This document shows positions 1 to 11,300 of a stretch of DNA of 64,000 bases, piece after piece. The translations under genes and the position numbers were made by a program. Each line of letters opens with the position of its first letter. Within the stretch, counting starts at the first letter, position 1. Under the pieces are notes generated by a model. That model was given only the letters and a program-made list of their open reading frames with translations. It did not search any database and was not told where the DNA came from. Source of the DNA: Takakia lepidozioides (lineage: Eukaryota > Streptophyta > Takakiopsida > Takakiales > Takakiaceae); contig CM060733.1 of the NCBI GenBank assembly GCA_030704615.1, positions 9,610,001 through 9,674,000 of the forward strand. Direction: 5' to 3'.

Positions 1-803
1 AATGATCATAGAATATTGGGTTAAGAGTTGAAAAGCCATTGTACATTGGAGGCAATCTCTTCAAGTGTGAGTGGAACCAATGACCATAAATTATTCATGA
101 CATGATTTCACAATATACTTGTTGAATTATCTATCTCATCTCATTTCTCAAGTTGTCCAATAATTGAGTAAACCAAAAATATCCCAAGGAGAGACATACA
201 CAAACAAAAAATTCAAGAAAAAATACGATCAAAACATTAGAAAAATAAAACCGTACATTAACATAAATGAAATACATCAAAAGTTATATAGGCTATGTGA
301 CTTTGCACTCTAGACCTCTCCAACTACTCTCAATGAATTGGCTCTCCTACAACCAACTCCCCCATTGTCCATAGCTGCACAATGGTGAAAAGGTAGAAAA
401 AATGCATCACCTTAAACGCGTTAGTACATATGTTTAGTGTGTTCCTCTTTAGATTACATTTGTTGTGCAAAGTATCTGGACTAACACCATACCCTGCCAT
501 CCAATTTACCAAAAACAGAAAGAACAATAATTTTTTCAGGAATACATGCAAAATTGAAGATTTTATTGGAAGCTATGTGTCCATTGGTTTTGCAGCTAGG
601 CTATCAAATCCAAAAAACTCTCAAGTGGTAATTATGAGTAGGTCTCTCGTCTCTGGGTTCGTCCCTCATCGTATGGTGTGTGTGATCCTTGAAGCTGGAT
701 GGTCGTTTCGTACACTGAGGAGCCGGGTGGTGAAAGTGTCTGTTGCATCGGATCCATGTGCAAGGTTCGCGTTTTATGAAAATCTGTTGCTTGTACTTTC
801 GGG
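1..803. other. Upstream flank, no gene recognised
   Basis: No convincing coding region is visible on either strand. The stretch is AT-rich up to about 650. Similarity to the leaders of the other two PPR genes begins at about 800, so the promoter of PPR gene 1 probably lies in the last few hundred bases. I could not pick a single TATA box with confidence. Confidence 0.4.
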
Positions 804-1917
804 ATGGCAGCGTGCTCGGGCGTTCTACTGAGCGCCCCTGTGGACTCCATATCCAAGGGCCTCACTTCTGGTTGGGCGAGCGACCTCACATCATGTGGCA
901 GATTAAGTGGCTGGGCTGTGGAGCTGAAAGCGGCATCCTCCTTGGCAGTGTTCCCAGGACCAAGTTCCTTGCAAATGGTGGCGATGGCGCCTTCCGAGCC
1001 TTTTGGGCTACCGATGAAAGGTAATCACTAATTGCACGAAACACTTCGCAGCCACTGTGCTGTATGCACCGTGGGATGTAGGCTTGGAAGTTCCTGTTGA
1101 GCTATCTAGTGGAAGTAATCGAACCTAGTCGACGAAGCACGGAGATGGTCATACGCTATAATAGACACCGTTGCCCTCTTGAAACTTTTGGCATATCTGG
1201 GACGCAGGTCAACGCTGGAGCATGAAACAGCGCTGGCAGGAGTTCTTTAAAGATCCTTCACAATGGTGGAACTACGACGCCGACAAGGTGCCCATTCCTC
1301 CTCTAGGATGCGAAGGAGTCTGTCAAGGAGGACTGGATTGTACTCTTAGTTGTCGAGTTAAGTTGGAATCCCTGCTTGTTCTGCAAAAACCACTCTTACT
1401 GTCTTAGCTTGTTCTTCCTCAGCAGGGCATGAGAATGGGGTGCGCAAAGTTTCGTTCCTGGAGTTTGCAAGGTCTTGATGGTTGGAGCTTGGCCTTAGGA
1501 AGCTGTCGGTGAAACTATGGCTGCTCAGCTGCACCCTGGTGGTTTTCACAGACCAATCCAAGATCAGTGGACTACAAACATAAGCAGCACGCACAAGAGG
1601 GCCTTTGGATTCAGGGTTGGTTGAATCCTCCTTGGGTGAAAGAGAAGGTAGCTGCTGCAATGACAGAACATCAAGAAGAATGTGGTGAGGATCCCTTCTT
1701 CTTCAAAGCGTTGTTTTGTCCTGTTATCAGATTCGCATCTGCTTTTTCATCATGGGTTTTGTAACTTAGCTTGTTGGGTGGATCTATGGTGGCTCTGAGT
1801 GATTTTGACATCTGGGGTTGCAGGGAAAGACATGAAATCCAAATACAGAGACAAGGAGAACTCTGGAAGGAATGTGTTCCAAACCTTTGGCAAAGATGGG
1901 ACAATCAAGGTAGAAAG
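804..1917 (+). CDS. OSB-like leader exons upstream of PPR gene 1 (transit peptide and PDF motifs)
   Basis: Four short exons are inferred. E1 (804-1020) starts MAACSGVLLS and is Ser/Ala-rich without early acidic residues, like an organelle transit peptide. E2 (1208-1287, after acceptor gcag) encodes RWQEFFKDPSQWWNYDADK. E6 (1552-1684, after ttcacag) encodes VDYKHK, then GLWIQGWLNPPWVKEK. Together E2 and E6 match the PDF motif of plant organellar single-stranded DNA-binding proteins (PSQWWDNR..K / PDFKHK / EALW / WV). E7 (1824-1909 or 1824-1917) should carry the first half of the next PDF motif, but relative to gene 2 it has lost one base. Using donor gtagaaag at 1910 keeps the frame into the PPR exon at 2190, whereas the ancestral donor at 1918 does not. 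Exon names follow gene 3, so E3 and E5 are absent here, probably by deletion. Splicing is inferred from GT/AG signals, phase and agreement between the three loci. Confidence 0.55.
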
Positions 1918-2051
1918 GTGATTGCCTGCTATGTTACTGAAGAAGCAGACAACAAGATGCATTGGAAAACTTCGCCGCTCTTTGTCATATTCTCCTCTCT
2001 CTTTAACACACATTTGGCAAGTCTTGCAAGCAATTCAGGATAGGAACTACT

Positions 2052-5000
2052 GTGGCAAGCAAGGGTGGGGTGTTTCCCAGGAATTTATGGTTGTCATTGT
2101 CAGCAACTAGGAGCAAGGGGAAGGATCTATTTATTTGCTTTCTGGAGGTACCAATAGCTCAAGAAGGCAGGGTTGAACTGTGGGTGCAGATCCATCTGAG
2201 AGGGGATTTCAAACACAGGAGTACCAATGAGGATCTGTGGGTTAATAGCTACAAGGAACCTGCATGGGTTGATAAAGCAGCACCAGCAGCACAGTTGATA
2301 CAATCATGCACCTCCACCATGACCACTGGTTTCGGAAGAACATCAAGAGAGGGAGTCTCCACTATTGCTTCTGGCACTAGTGGGCATGTGAAGAGACAAT
2401 GCGAGGCAGGACAACTCAAAGAAGCTCTGCACACTTTGAAGCAAGAAGGCCTTTCCGCAGACTCCGATACTTATGTCTGTCTCTTACAGAAGTGCATCAA
2501 GTTAAACTGCCTAGCAGCCGGAAAGCAGGTGCACACCCACATTATCTTAAGTCATTTCAAGCCAAACGTGTTTCTACAAAACACCCTTGTCAACATGTAT
2601 GCCAAGTGTGGGAGCATCGTGGATGCCCAAAAAGTGTTTGACAATATGCCTGAACATAATATGTTTTCATGGACTATAATGATGGCAGGATATACCAAGC
2701 ATGGGTGTAGTAGGAATGCCTTTCAGATCTATGAGAGAATGATACAGGAAGGGCTGATGCCCGACCAGGTCACATTTGTTTGCATTCTCAAGGCGTGCGC
2801 CAGCCTGGCAGCCCTGGACAAGGGGAAAAAGGTCCATGCTGACATCATGAAAGCTGGAGTTGTACCAGATGTCGTTCTGGATACTGCCCTTGTCCACATG
2901 TATGCCAAATGTGGTAGTATCAAGGATGCAAAGGTAGTGTTTGACAACATGGCTGGACGAAATGTGGTGTCATGGAATGCAATGATCACTGGATATTCCC
3001 AGCATGGATGTGGGACGGAGGCTTTGGAGACCTATAAGCAAATGATGCAGGAAGGGGTGAAGCCCAACCAGGTCACATTTGTTTGTGTTCTCAATGCTTG
3101 TGCTAGCTTGGCAGCCCTGGTAAAGGGCAAAGAGGTCCATGCTGACATCAGGATAGCTGGGATTGTACCAAATATCATTCTGGACACTGCCCTTGTTGAC
3201 ATGTATGCCAAATGTGGGAGCATTGAGGATGCAATATTAGTATTCAACAATATGGCTGAAAGAAATGTAGTGTCATGGAATGTGATGATCGCAGGATATG
3301 TCCAGCATGGGTGTGGCATGGAGGCTTTGGAGACCTATGAGGAAATGATGTGGGAAGGGGTGAAGCCTGACCAGGTCACGTTCATTTGTGTTTGCAATGC
3401 ATGCGCCAGCCTGGCAGCCATGACAAAGGGCAAAGAGGTTCATGCTGACATCCTGAAAGCTGAAATCATACCAAATATCAGTCTGGCCAATACCCTTGTG
3501 GACATGTATGCCAAATGTGGGAGCATTGAGAATGCAAGGACCATATTTGACAGTATGGCTGAACGAAATGTGGTGTCATGGAATTCAATGATCACAGGAT
3601 ATGTCCAGCACGGGAGCGGGGTGGAGGCTTTGGAGACCTATGAGCAAATGATGCGGGAAGGGGTGAAGCCGGACCAGGTCACATTTGTTTGTGTTTGCAA
3701 TGCATGTGCAAGCCTTGCAGCTCTGGAAAAGGGCAAAAAGGTCCATGGTGACATCATGAAAGCTGGAATTGTACCAAGTATCATCCTGAACAATACCCTC
3801 GTGCACATGTATGCCAAATGTGGGAGCATCGAGGATGCAATGGGAGTATTTTACAGTATGGGTGAACGAAATGTGGTGTCATGGAATTCAATGCTCGCTG
3901 GATATGCTCACCATGGGTGCGGGATGGAGGCCTTGGATACCTATGAGAAAATGATGGATGAAGGGTTGAAGCCCGACCAGGTCACGTTCGTCTGCATTCT
4001 CAATGCATGTGCCAGCCTGGCAGCCCTGGAAAAGGGCAAAGAGGTCCATGCTGACATCATGAAAGTTGGAGTTGTACCAAATATCATTCTGAACAATACC
4101 CTTGTCGACATGTATGCCAGCTGTGGGAGCATCAAGGATGCGAAGAGAGTGTTTGGAAATATGGTAGAACGAAATGTGGTGTCATGGAATGCAATGATGG
4201 CAGGATATGGCCAGCACGGGTGGTGGATGGAGGCTTTGGAGACCTATGAGCAAATGAAAGCAGAAGGGGTGCAACCTAACCAGGTCACATTTGTGTGTGT
4301 TCTCAGGGCTTGTGCCAGTCTGGCAGCCCTGGAAAACGGAAAAGAGGTCCATGGTGACATCATAAAAGCCGGAATTGTTCCAAATGCCATTTTGAAGACT
4401 GCCCTCGTGGACATGTATGCCAAATGTGGAAGCATCAAGGATGCAAAGGGAGTGTTTGAGGGTATGGCCAAGCTAGATGTTGTGTCCTGGAGTGCTATGA
4501 TCTCTGGATATGCCCAGCATGGTCGTCATAGGGAGGCCCTGGAACTATTTGAAGGAATGCAAAAGGAAGGCTTCAAGCCCGACTGTATAACCTTTATAGG
4601 TGTTCTCTCTGCATGTAGCCATGTTGGCCTAGTGGATGAAGGCAGACACTACTTTCGCTCCCTGAGTCAAGATCATGGCCTCACTCCTACAGTGGAGCAC
4701 TATGGCTGCATGGTGGACCTTCTTGGCCGTGTCGGGCAATTGGATGAGGCAGAGGACTTCATCAACAAAATGCCAATCAAACCAGATGTTGTGGTGTGGA
4801 AGGCCTTGCTTGGTGCCTGCAGAATTCATGGTAATGTGGAGGTGGCAGAACGTGCGGTAAAGTCTATCCTGAATTGGGATGGACAGGATGCTGCGACTTA
4901 TGTGTTGCTCTCCAACATCTATGCTGCAGCTGGCAGGTGGGAGGATACTGCAAAGGTGAGAGCAATGATGAAGGTCAGAGGTGTCAGAAAGGAGCCAGGT

Positions 5001-5195
5001 TCCTCTTGCATTGAGGTCGGTGACAGGGTGCACAATTTTATGGTAGATGACAAATCACATCCACAAATTGAGGAAATCCATGCTGAGCTGCGAAGACTGT
5101 CTGGGCAGATGCAGCAGGCAGGGTACGTGCCTGACATACGCTTTGTATTGCATGATATGGAAGAGGAGCGGAAGAAATTTGGTACACACAGTTGA
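2052..5195 (+). CDS. PLS-class PPR protein with E domain and truncated DYW domain (PPR gene 1)
   Basis: Sequence-specific organellar RNA-binding protein of the kind that directs C-to-U editing. The open frame holds 1047 residues. From about residue 135 there are seven tandem P-L-S triplets of about 101 residues (typical elements LVDMYAKCGSI, VVSWNAMI.GY.QHG, EALETYEQM), then a terminal S motif, an E domain (GCMVDLLGRVGQLDEAEDFI) and the PG-box region (AGYVPDIRFVLHD). It then stops at EEERKKFGTHS, where genes 2 and 3 continue with the HSEKLA and CGDCH motifs, so the zinc-binding and catalytic part of the deaminase is absent. The frame may start at Met 2052 (MASKGGVFPR, transit-peptide-like, read from former intron sequence). 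Alternatively the exon starts at 2190 after gggtgcag and is spliced to the OSB-like leader. Residues just after 2190 (GDFKHRSTNEDLW, EPAWVD) are the second half of a PDF motif. It could act with a DYW domain supplied by another protein, or be inactive. Confidence 0.85.
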   Translation: MASKGGVFPRNLWLSLSATRSKGKDLFICFLEVPIAQEGRVELWVQIHLRGDFKHRSTNEDLWVNSYKEPAWVDKAAPAAQLIQSCTSTMTTGFGRTSREGVSTIASGTSGHVKRQCEAGQLKEALHTLKQEGLSADSDTYVCLLQKCIKLNCLAAGKQVHTHIILSHFKPNVFLQNTLVNMYAKCGSIVDAQKVFDNMPEHNMFSWTIMMAGYTKHGCSRNAFQIYERMIQEGLMPDQVTFVCILKACASLAALDKGKKVHADIMKAGVVPDVVLDTALVHMYAKCGSIKDAKVVFDNMAGRNVVSWNAMITGYSQHGCGTEALETYKQMMQEGVKPNQVTFVCVLNACASLAALVKGKEVHADIRIAGIVPNIILDTALVDMYAKCGSIEDAILVFNNMAERNVVSWNVMIAGYVQHGCGMEALETYEEMMWEGVKPDQVTFICVCNACASLAAMTKGKEVHADILKAEIIPNISLANTLVDMYAKCGSIENARTIFDSMAERNVVSWNSMITGYVQHGSGVEALETYEQMMREGVKPDQVTFVCVCNACASLAALEKGKKVHGDIMKAGIVPSIILNNTLVHMYAKCGSIEDAMGVFYSMGERNVVSWNSMLAGYAHHGCGMEALDTYEKMMDEGLKPDQVTFVCILNACASLAALEKGKEVHADIMKVGVVPNIILNNTLVDMYASCGSIKDAKRVFGNMVERNVVSWNAMMAGYGQHGWWMEALETYEQMKAEGVQPNQVTFVCVLRACASLAALENGKEVHGDIIKAGIVPNAILKTALVDMYAKCGSIKDAKGVFEGMAKLDVVSWSAMISGYAQHGRHREALELFEGMQKEGFKPDCITFIGVLSACSHVGLVDEGRHYFRSLSQDHGLTPTVEHYGCMVDLLGRVGQLDEAEDFINKMPIKPDVVVWKALLGACRIHGNVEVAERAVKSILNWDGQDAATYVLLSNIYAAAGRWEDTAKVRAMMKVRGVRKEPGSSCIEVGDRVHNFMVDDKSHPQIEEIHAELRRLSGQMQQAGYVPDIRFVLHDMEEERKKFGTHS

Positions 5196-6457
5196 TTCCG
5201 ATCAAATATTGAAGTTATTGTTTTAGTTTATACGACTATTCCGGGAATGTGTCCGGGCTGCTTGTGTTTTGCCATTGTGTGAATAAATTGAATCATTTTA
5301 CATGCCAAGAGCTGTGACGATGGGTAGTAGGATTGAACTGCAGGTTGTGAAATGAAAATGTGTACTTTCAGAGAAAGTTGTTTTCAGTTTGGCTCCTTGG
5401 AAGTTTTTGTAAGCATGTGTGTCATTGAGGGCATTGGATTCGATTGGAAACCCTCATTTCAAGCACCAATGTCCATCATAACCCTCCCATATTCATTGCT
5501 GGGACCTGACGAAGGTGTACTGTGGAGATAGGGAGAAATATGCATGTCTTTCAAGCAGGCAGCAAAGTAAACACTAAATTAGATATACTATTCCGCACGG
5601 TAACATGACAATTGGATCCGACACTAAACCCAAAACACTATTAAGGTCTAATGTGGAACCTATTATCTTTGTTGGGGGTAGTGCTATTTCCCACACCACA
5701 TATTATAAAGAGATACAAACCCCTTGATATATCAGTTACTGGAAGACGTTTCAACTTTCCATAGCCTTTCTGTACTGACCTTCCGTATGAAGGTCATATT
5801 AACAGAGACGTCCAACTGGGAAACGATGAGGAGCAGTGTGTAGAGTGGAATCATCAAATCAACTGGAGCCTAGCCTGAGCGAGCTAGGAGCCACTATGTT
5901 TTACTGAACACAAATTTGAAGTCCATGCAAATTCCTTTCAGGCGAGCTGGACAGGAAAATATGATGATGTGAGAGCAGTACTCAGCCGCTGAGAACACAC
6001 TCAAGCATTAGACAGTCTAGCTTCCAAGTCACCATCACCCAACGTACCATTGCAATGTGTCCAGCGAAGTTTACAATGTGCACTTCTCCACACAATGTGC
6101 ACTACCGACGCTTTTACCAGTATGATACCGGCGTGATGTGCGGGCGCTCACCTTGTAATATGGACATCAACCTGTCCAGGCTCCGATCCTTGTGCATGAA
6201 GCAGCTCTATGTTCAACTTTGGTGAAGAAGGCCAATTCGCTTCCGAGTATGCACTCCACTTTGTTGCATGCAGCGCAAGGTTTTGAGGAGGAAGGGAAGA
6301 TCACACTGAGGAGTCTTGAGGAGTAAGCGCACTCAGCTTGTGAGGTTTTGGTGTGAGACTATCTGGTTGCGTTGCCAGCTGAGGCGGTGCCAGGGGATAG
6401 TATTGGCTGTATCATAGGGGAGAAGGTGATCTTGCTCTACAGTAGTGAGTTGCAGGT
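5196..6457. other. Intergenic, no gene recognised
   Basis: After the truncated stop of PPR gene 1 the sequence no longer resembles the DYW coding region or the 3' flanks of the other PPR genes. No open frame, RNA gene or repeat is recognisable up to the small frame at 6458. Confidence 0.4.
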
Positions 6458-6907
6458 GTGCAGATTCACACGTCGGTCGAGATGGAGTTGCCAGATCCAG
6501 CGAAAGTGCTGAGAGTGGTGCTTGCCCAATTCTGTGTCAAAATTAGTCGAGGTAGTGTGGAGATTGCTCTCCTGAGCATGGAGGTTGCAAAGTGGTGTAT
6601 CACACCTTACGATGAAGAGATTTATATGGAACGTCATTTTGAAGAGCCCGTGGCAAAACTTGACCAGGACAAGCTCACCACTGAAGATCGCACTGATGCA
6701 GCTTATCGGAGTGAGCTTCTGGTGGACAAGGCTGAAGATTATATTGGTGCCCAGAATGTGGAGATCAATGCAGCTTATCAGCGTGAGGTTCTAAAGGACA
6801 CAGCCGCCAATGTTGCAGGCAGTGACTTCAAGGAGTTGGGCAGCGAGAAGAACGTCGCAAGTGGGGATATCTTTGGCGGATGGCAGTACGACTGCCCCTT
6901 CGAATGA
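6458..6907 (+). CDS. Hypothetical small protein, 149 residues
   Basis: Open frame of 149 residues that I do not recognise. It is acidic and alanine-rich. It contains a loosely repeated pattern, DAAYRSELLVDKAEDYIG followed by NAAYQREVLKDTAANVAG, which could be two turns of a degenerate helical repeat. There is no signal peptide or membrane segment. The frame is surrounded by non-coding sequence with no sign of an adjoining exon. It could be a genuine small gene, one exon of a larger gene, or chance. The internal repeat is the only argument for reality. Confidence 0.25.
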   Translation: MQIHTSVEMELPDPAKVLRVVLAQFCVKISRGSVEIALLSMEVAKWCITPYDEEIYMERHFEEPVAKLDQDKLTTEDRTDAAYRSELLVDKAEDYIGAQNVEINAAYQREVLKDTAANVAGSDFKELGSEKNVASGDIFGGWQYDCPFE

Positions 6908-8196
6908 AAGACTAAAAATGGTGGCCAGGCTGATGACCTCCTAGGTGCGTACCATTCTGTAGTACAGGTTTTATTGTAGAAATTATGACTGTTAGCATAT
7001 GAATATCTGTAACTGAGGGCTGGGCTTTACCACGTGCTTAGTGGATGCACGTTAATGTGATCTATACACATGTTTTGAATATAATCTGGCTGCACTCTTT
7101 GTTCATTCAAGCTTTTCAGCCCATCGATCCTATTTTGACTACATTTGTTCCATTAGGTGGATGTGGGTGAGTGACAGTGATTGGGGGAGGGGGAGAGATC
7201 AAAGAGAGCGAGAGAGTGGTGTGAGAGGGTGTGAGGGAGCTTACGAGAGAGAGTGGGTTTAGGGTTGTACATTGTTGCAATTGGTGTGACATGGGAAGGG
7301 AGAAAGAACTCGTGGGTACGTGGGGAAGGGGGAACTCTTCTTTACTCGATCCGGGGGAGAAGAAACACAGACAATGCCCGGGGTCCTTGAAGCTCAATGA
7401 ATCCTTATAATTACTTGCTCCGTGTAAAAATCCACATCATGCTTGATTTTACGGCGGAATGTTGTGTTCATTCTCAACACTGATTCTATTCTTTTGACAT
7501 TTGTGCAAATATGAAAATTTGCGGATGTGCGCATTGGTTCTAGTCCAGTAGGCAATTTTAGTCTGCAGAAGGAATTATAGAGTTGAGAACTCGTTCAGAA
7601 ACGACATTCCTTCTAACGACAGAATCATCACAATATGTTGTATAACACGAGCTCTCAAAATGCAACAGAATCCTCAACTATGTGCAAGTAATTCATACTT
7701 GCCAGCAACCAATTGGACACTCACATAAGAAGCACTGAAAGAGAGAAGCTGGCCCAGAACAAGATCAATGATGAAGAGATAATGCATGCGGAAGTTCAGA
7801 ATTTGATCACCAGATTCAGAAGATGAAAGGCTCAGAAAAGAGTACTGCACAATCAAGCTGACGATGAGCTCAGACATCGGTCACCACGGCGGCCAATCTT
7901 CCACATGGCTCACTGATTGCATTGTGGCCAACCGCGGACAGGACCAAACCGATTCCACTCTACTTATCACATCTTCCCTGGAGTCCAAATTTTGAAAGCT
8001 TACATGGCCCCCTCAAACGTTTGCCTGGGTTGCTGATCCAACGCTATTGATGATGATTCATTGGTTCAATGCAGTGCCATTAAAAAGTTAGACTGATATT
8101 GGTCACTTTTTGACCATCAGTCGGGTCGCTGGTGGAGAAGTGATTGGAGATAATTAGCATTTGAAATGTTAAAATCATTGCATGGTTTGGAACGTG
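6908..8196. other. Intergenic with a GA-rich microsatellite-like tract
   Basis: No gene is recognised. Positions 7170-7260 are a purine-rich tract of GAGA/GTGAGAGGG type. On the opposite strand it resembles the CT-rich tract at about 28440-28560. Such tracts are common in plant 5' leaders, but no transcript can be assigned here. Confidence 0.4.
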
Positions 8197-8346
8197 ATGG
8201 AGATCGAATCTCAAACTCTTTTGAGAAGGTTGGGAACAGTTGGTGATATGGCAGCTACAGCAGCTTTCTTGGCTTCTGATGATTCAGCTTACATTACAGG
8301 GGAGACTATAGTAGTCGTTGCAGGTGGAATGAAATTTCGGTTGTAA
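8197..8346 (+). pseudogene. Isolated 3' fragment of a short-chain dehydrogenase/reductase gene (DHRS4-like)
   Basis: The 49 codons ending at TAA 8344-8346 read LLRRLGTVGDMAATAAFLAS followed by DDSAYITGETIVVVAGGM. This is the C-terminal substrate-loop and beta-7 region of classical SDR enzymes (FLASD..S.YITGE...V.GG), closest in memory to the peroxisomal DHRS4 group, whose proteins also end in an SRL-type signal. Here the end is KFRL rather than K-SRL, so the targeting tripeptide is altered. No Rossmann-fold or YxxxK exon is visible upstream, so this is a detached last exon or pseudogene rather than a working enzyme. Confidence 0.6.
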
Positions 8347-11300
8347 CTTACAGTTCGAGGGTCACTGTACTAGCAAAATAATCTTCATTATGAACATAAT
8401 GTAAATGGTTGATTTCGGCTAATTGAACATTTAGTCTGAAAACGGCTTTGTTTCCATCATGTATTAATTTGTACTGTGTTTGTTAGTAGAGTCCAATTTG
8501 ACTAAAGAGAAAGTTTATTTCTCACAACTCTCAAGATACCAAGGCCTATCCTCCACTGTTACCAAACATAAATTGGAACAGAGTATTTCGAGGTTTCGGA
8601 TGAACTCAATTCCTTGTCACCCTAATTTATCAAATCCCGAAATGAATTTTTTTAGATGAATACCGAAGAATACCCAAGTTGATAATATCTCCGCAATGCC
8701 GAAACACTTTCGAAATACTGCTTCACAAAAATCAGGCCTCATGAGCTCCTCGGAATGCCACATTATAGAACTTCCAACATGTCCTCATGTTGTTGAGTTG
8801 ATCTACTCGGTGGGGAGGTTGTCCCATTGCCTGAAAGAGGTCTGTAAACATAATACATAGGAGTATCACAGCACGAGTCTGCGTTTTGGTAAGAAGCCTA
8901 TTTAAAGCATAGATATGTAAGTGGCTTCGTAATCTGAAGGGACCTATTCCTATTTTCTCGGAAGAAATTATCCGATGCTTAGTCTGCTCCTTATACAACT
9001 AATCTCCTTTTTGCTATGTGTTATGTCCACTTTCCTGTCAGTGGACAAATTTAAGGGCGTGTGCAATGCGGTAATTAGAACATAGATGTCGATTACTATA
9101 CTGCACATGTCTTTTTAGCTTAATAACCACCTGGTAGGTAGGCACATGGCTCCTTCTTAGATGTTTTTAGTGGTTTAATTGAGATTTAATGAGATATGGA
9201 AATGGACACTTTGGTCCATTTGGGCACTAAGGGGTTAAGGTACAGACTACAGACACCTAAAACCTCCAACTTAAGCAATCTGAGCTATTTTCCGGTAGTG
9301 CTATTTTTGGAAAAATACTTTTTCCTTGTAGGAAGATAGTTTTCATAAGGAATGCATATTTTTCCATGATTTTATTCCAAATATTCAATTCAATACAAAT
9401 TTTCAAAGTGAAAAGTACTTCAGGACTCATACTCAACAGATAGAGTCCTCCATATCCACTCATGACGATACACTAAGCCACCAACTAATTATTCCAAAGC
9501 TTGGGATGCCATTAGTTGGCTTGCTAGTGAATTGTGGTGGTTTTGGATTCAGTGAAGGGTGGCCATGGGGGGTCTAGAACCTGGTTTTCTGGTCTGTGGT
9601 GGTTTTGGGTGTTTGTAGTCTGTACCTTAATTAATACTCTGCAGTTCGTTGTCGGAAGGCAAGGTTATCTGAGAAGTCTCACAACAAATGATAAAAGTGT
9701 TGCAGAATAGCCAGTCATGGTTGGTTCTTGGCCTGATATAGTCCTAGCACAGCTCAGGTTTTGATGTTACTACTTTTCAATGAAATTTGATTAAGCCCAG
9801 GAATAATCAACACCTAGTTGGTAGCAAATTGATCCTGATATAGAAATTAGAAGAGCAAGTGTAGGACTCACAATCTGATGGTGACGTTACTGCATGGTTT
9901 GAATTTCGTATTCAGTCTGGACGTAGACACCTGCACATCCGTCATGTCCCTACGTCCATGACCTGCACATCATTTCAAACAATGATGTGCCTATGAAACC
10001 CCCGTCTATGAAACTTGCTTGTGTTTGCAATTTTTAACGCAGCGGGAAAAGTTGGTGATCTTGCTGCTACTAGTTGCTGACGCTGAAGCTGCAATTTGAG
10101 CTGGTTGAATCAGTTGACAGCTTGTAAAGCTCATATAATACCTTGTAAAATTTCTTTATAAAGGTTTTTTTGAACCGTCTAATTTAGCTTCCAATAGCTT
10201 TTGTAAGTCCCCATTTTTCAGTTGATGCCCATCTTCCACAGATTGGATGAGTGTCAATGCATAAGTCAAGACTTCCGGCCAGGCTCTGTCCACCATCGTG
10301 AGTGAGTGCGTCAGGATTCTGGATGGGTGTCACTCACAGTTTTGATTAATAATTTGATCGATGTGTTTATTGATAAATTCAGTTGAGTAGTGCATGCACC
10401 ACACGGTTTATTCTCAACTCCTGCATGGAACAATTGTATTGCACTGATTCAAACTTGGCTAAAAATTAAATTGGAATCAAGTTTTAAACATTGGCTTGTT
10501 TCAGTGTGAATGAGAGAAGCAGCGAGTGAGAGCAGTGTTTCATCGTCAAATGGTGGCAACCAGCGAATGAAATTTGAAGAACAGTTTAGGACTCACAATC
10601 TCATGCTAACTGATTGCACGCTTTGAAAAGTATAATATAGCCGGAAGTAGACACCTGCACATTATTTCAAACAGTCACTCCAATAAAGATCTATAAAATT
10701 GTAAATTGTTTCGGTTCTCGTCCACATAACATCACAGAAGATCGATCACAGCAAAATCTGATCATTCCAGAATATTCTTAAAGACTGGACTGTGTAACTC
10801 CAACTATCATATGCATCTGAAAGCTTCTACAATGGACAAGACCCAACACAAAACTCAGTCTGCTTCAAAAAATAAACAAACAAACAAACAAAAGGCAGGA
10901 GATTGTGGAAAAACGAATATTGAGCCCTACCGAATTCCTTAGAAAATGTTGCCATGGAGATCACATATGAAGTAGCCAGAGGAATATTGTGAGCAAGAAG
11001 CATGCAATTGTTGCTGGAAATTCAAAGCAGGTGAATGGTTTCATGGGAAAGATGCAAACCTGGATTTCGCGAACGAATTAGGGTTTAGGTGTCTGAACTT
11101 TGCCGGTGCAGCCATATTGGCCGAAGCGCCGTGGAAGTAACATGATCTTTCAAGCAACGACAGACCAATCAAGGTGAAGCATCCACAAACATGGAAGCTT
11201 AATCTTCCTAATTCGTTAACCTACAATTTACAATATACTTCTTGAGCGACAATGGACTTGAACACTTTCTGCACATCATGTGATTCGCTATAATGCACAG

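Noticed and set aside
2249-4471. Many reverse-strand open frames of 60-95 codons lie across the PPR arrays of genes 1-3, with similar sequences (for example LPHLAYMSTRV...).
   Set aside because: They recur because the sense-strand PPR units recur. They are reverse-complement shadows of the coding repeat with no independent signals.
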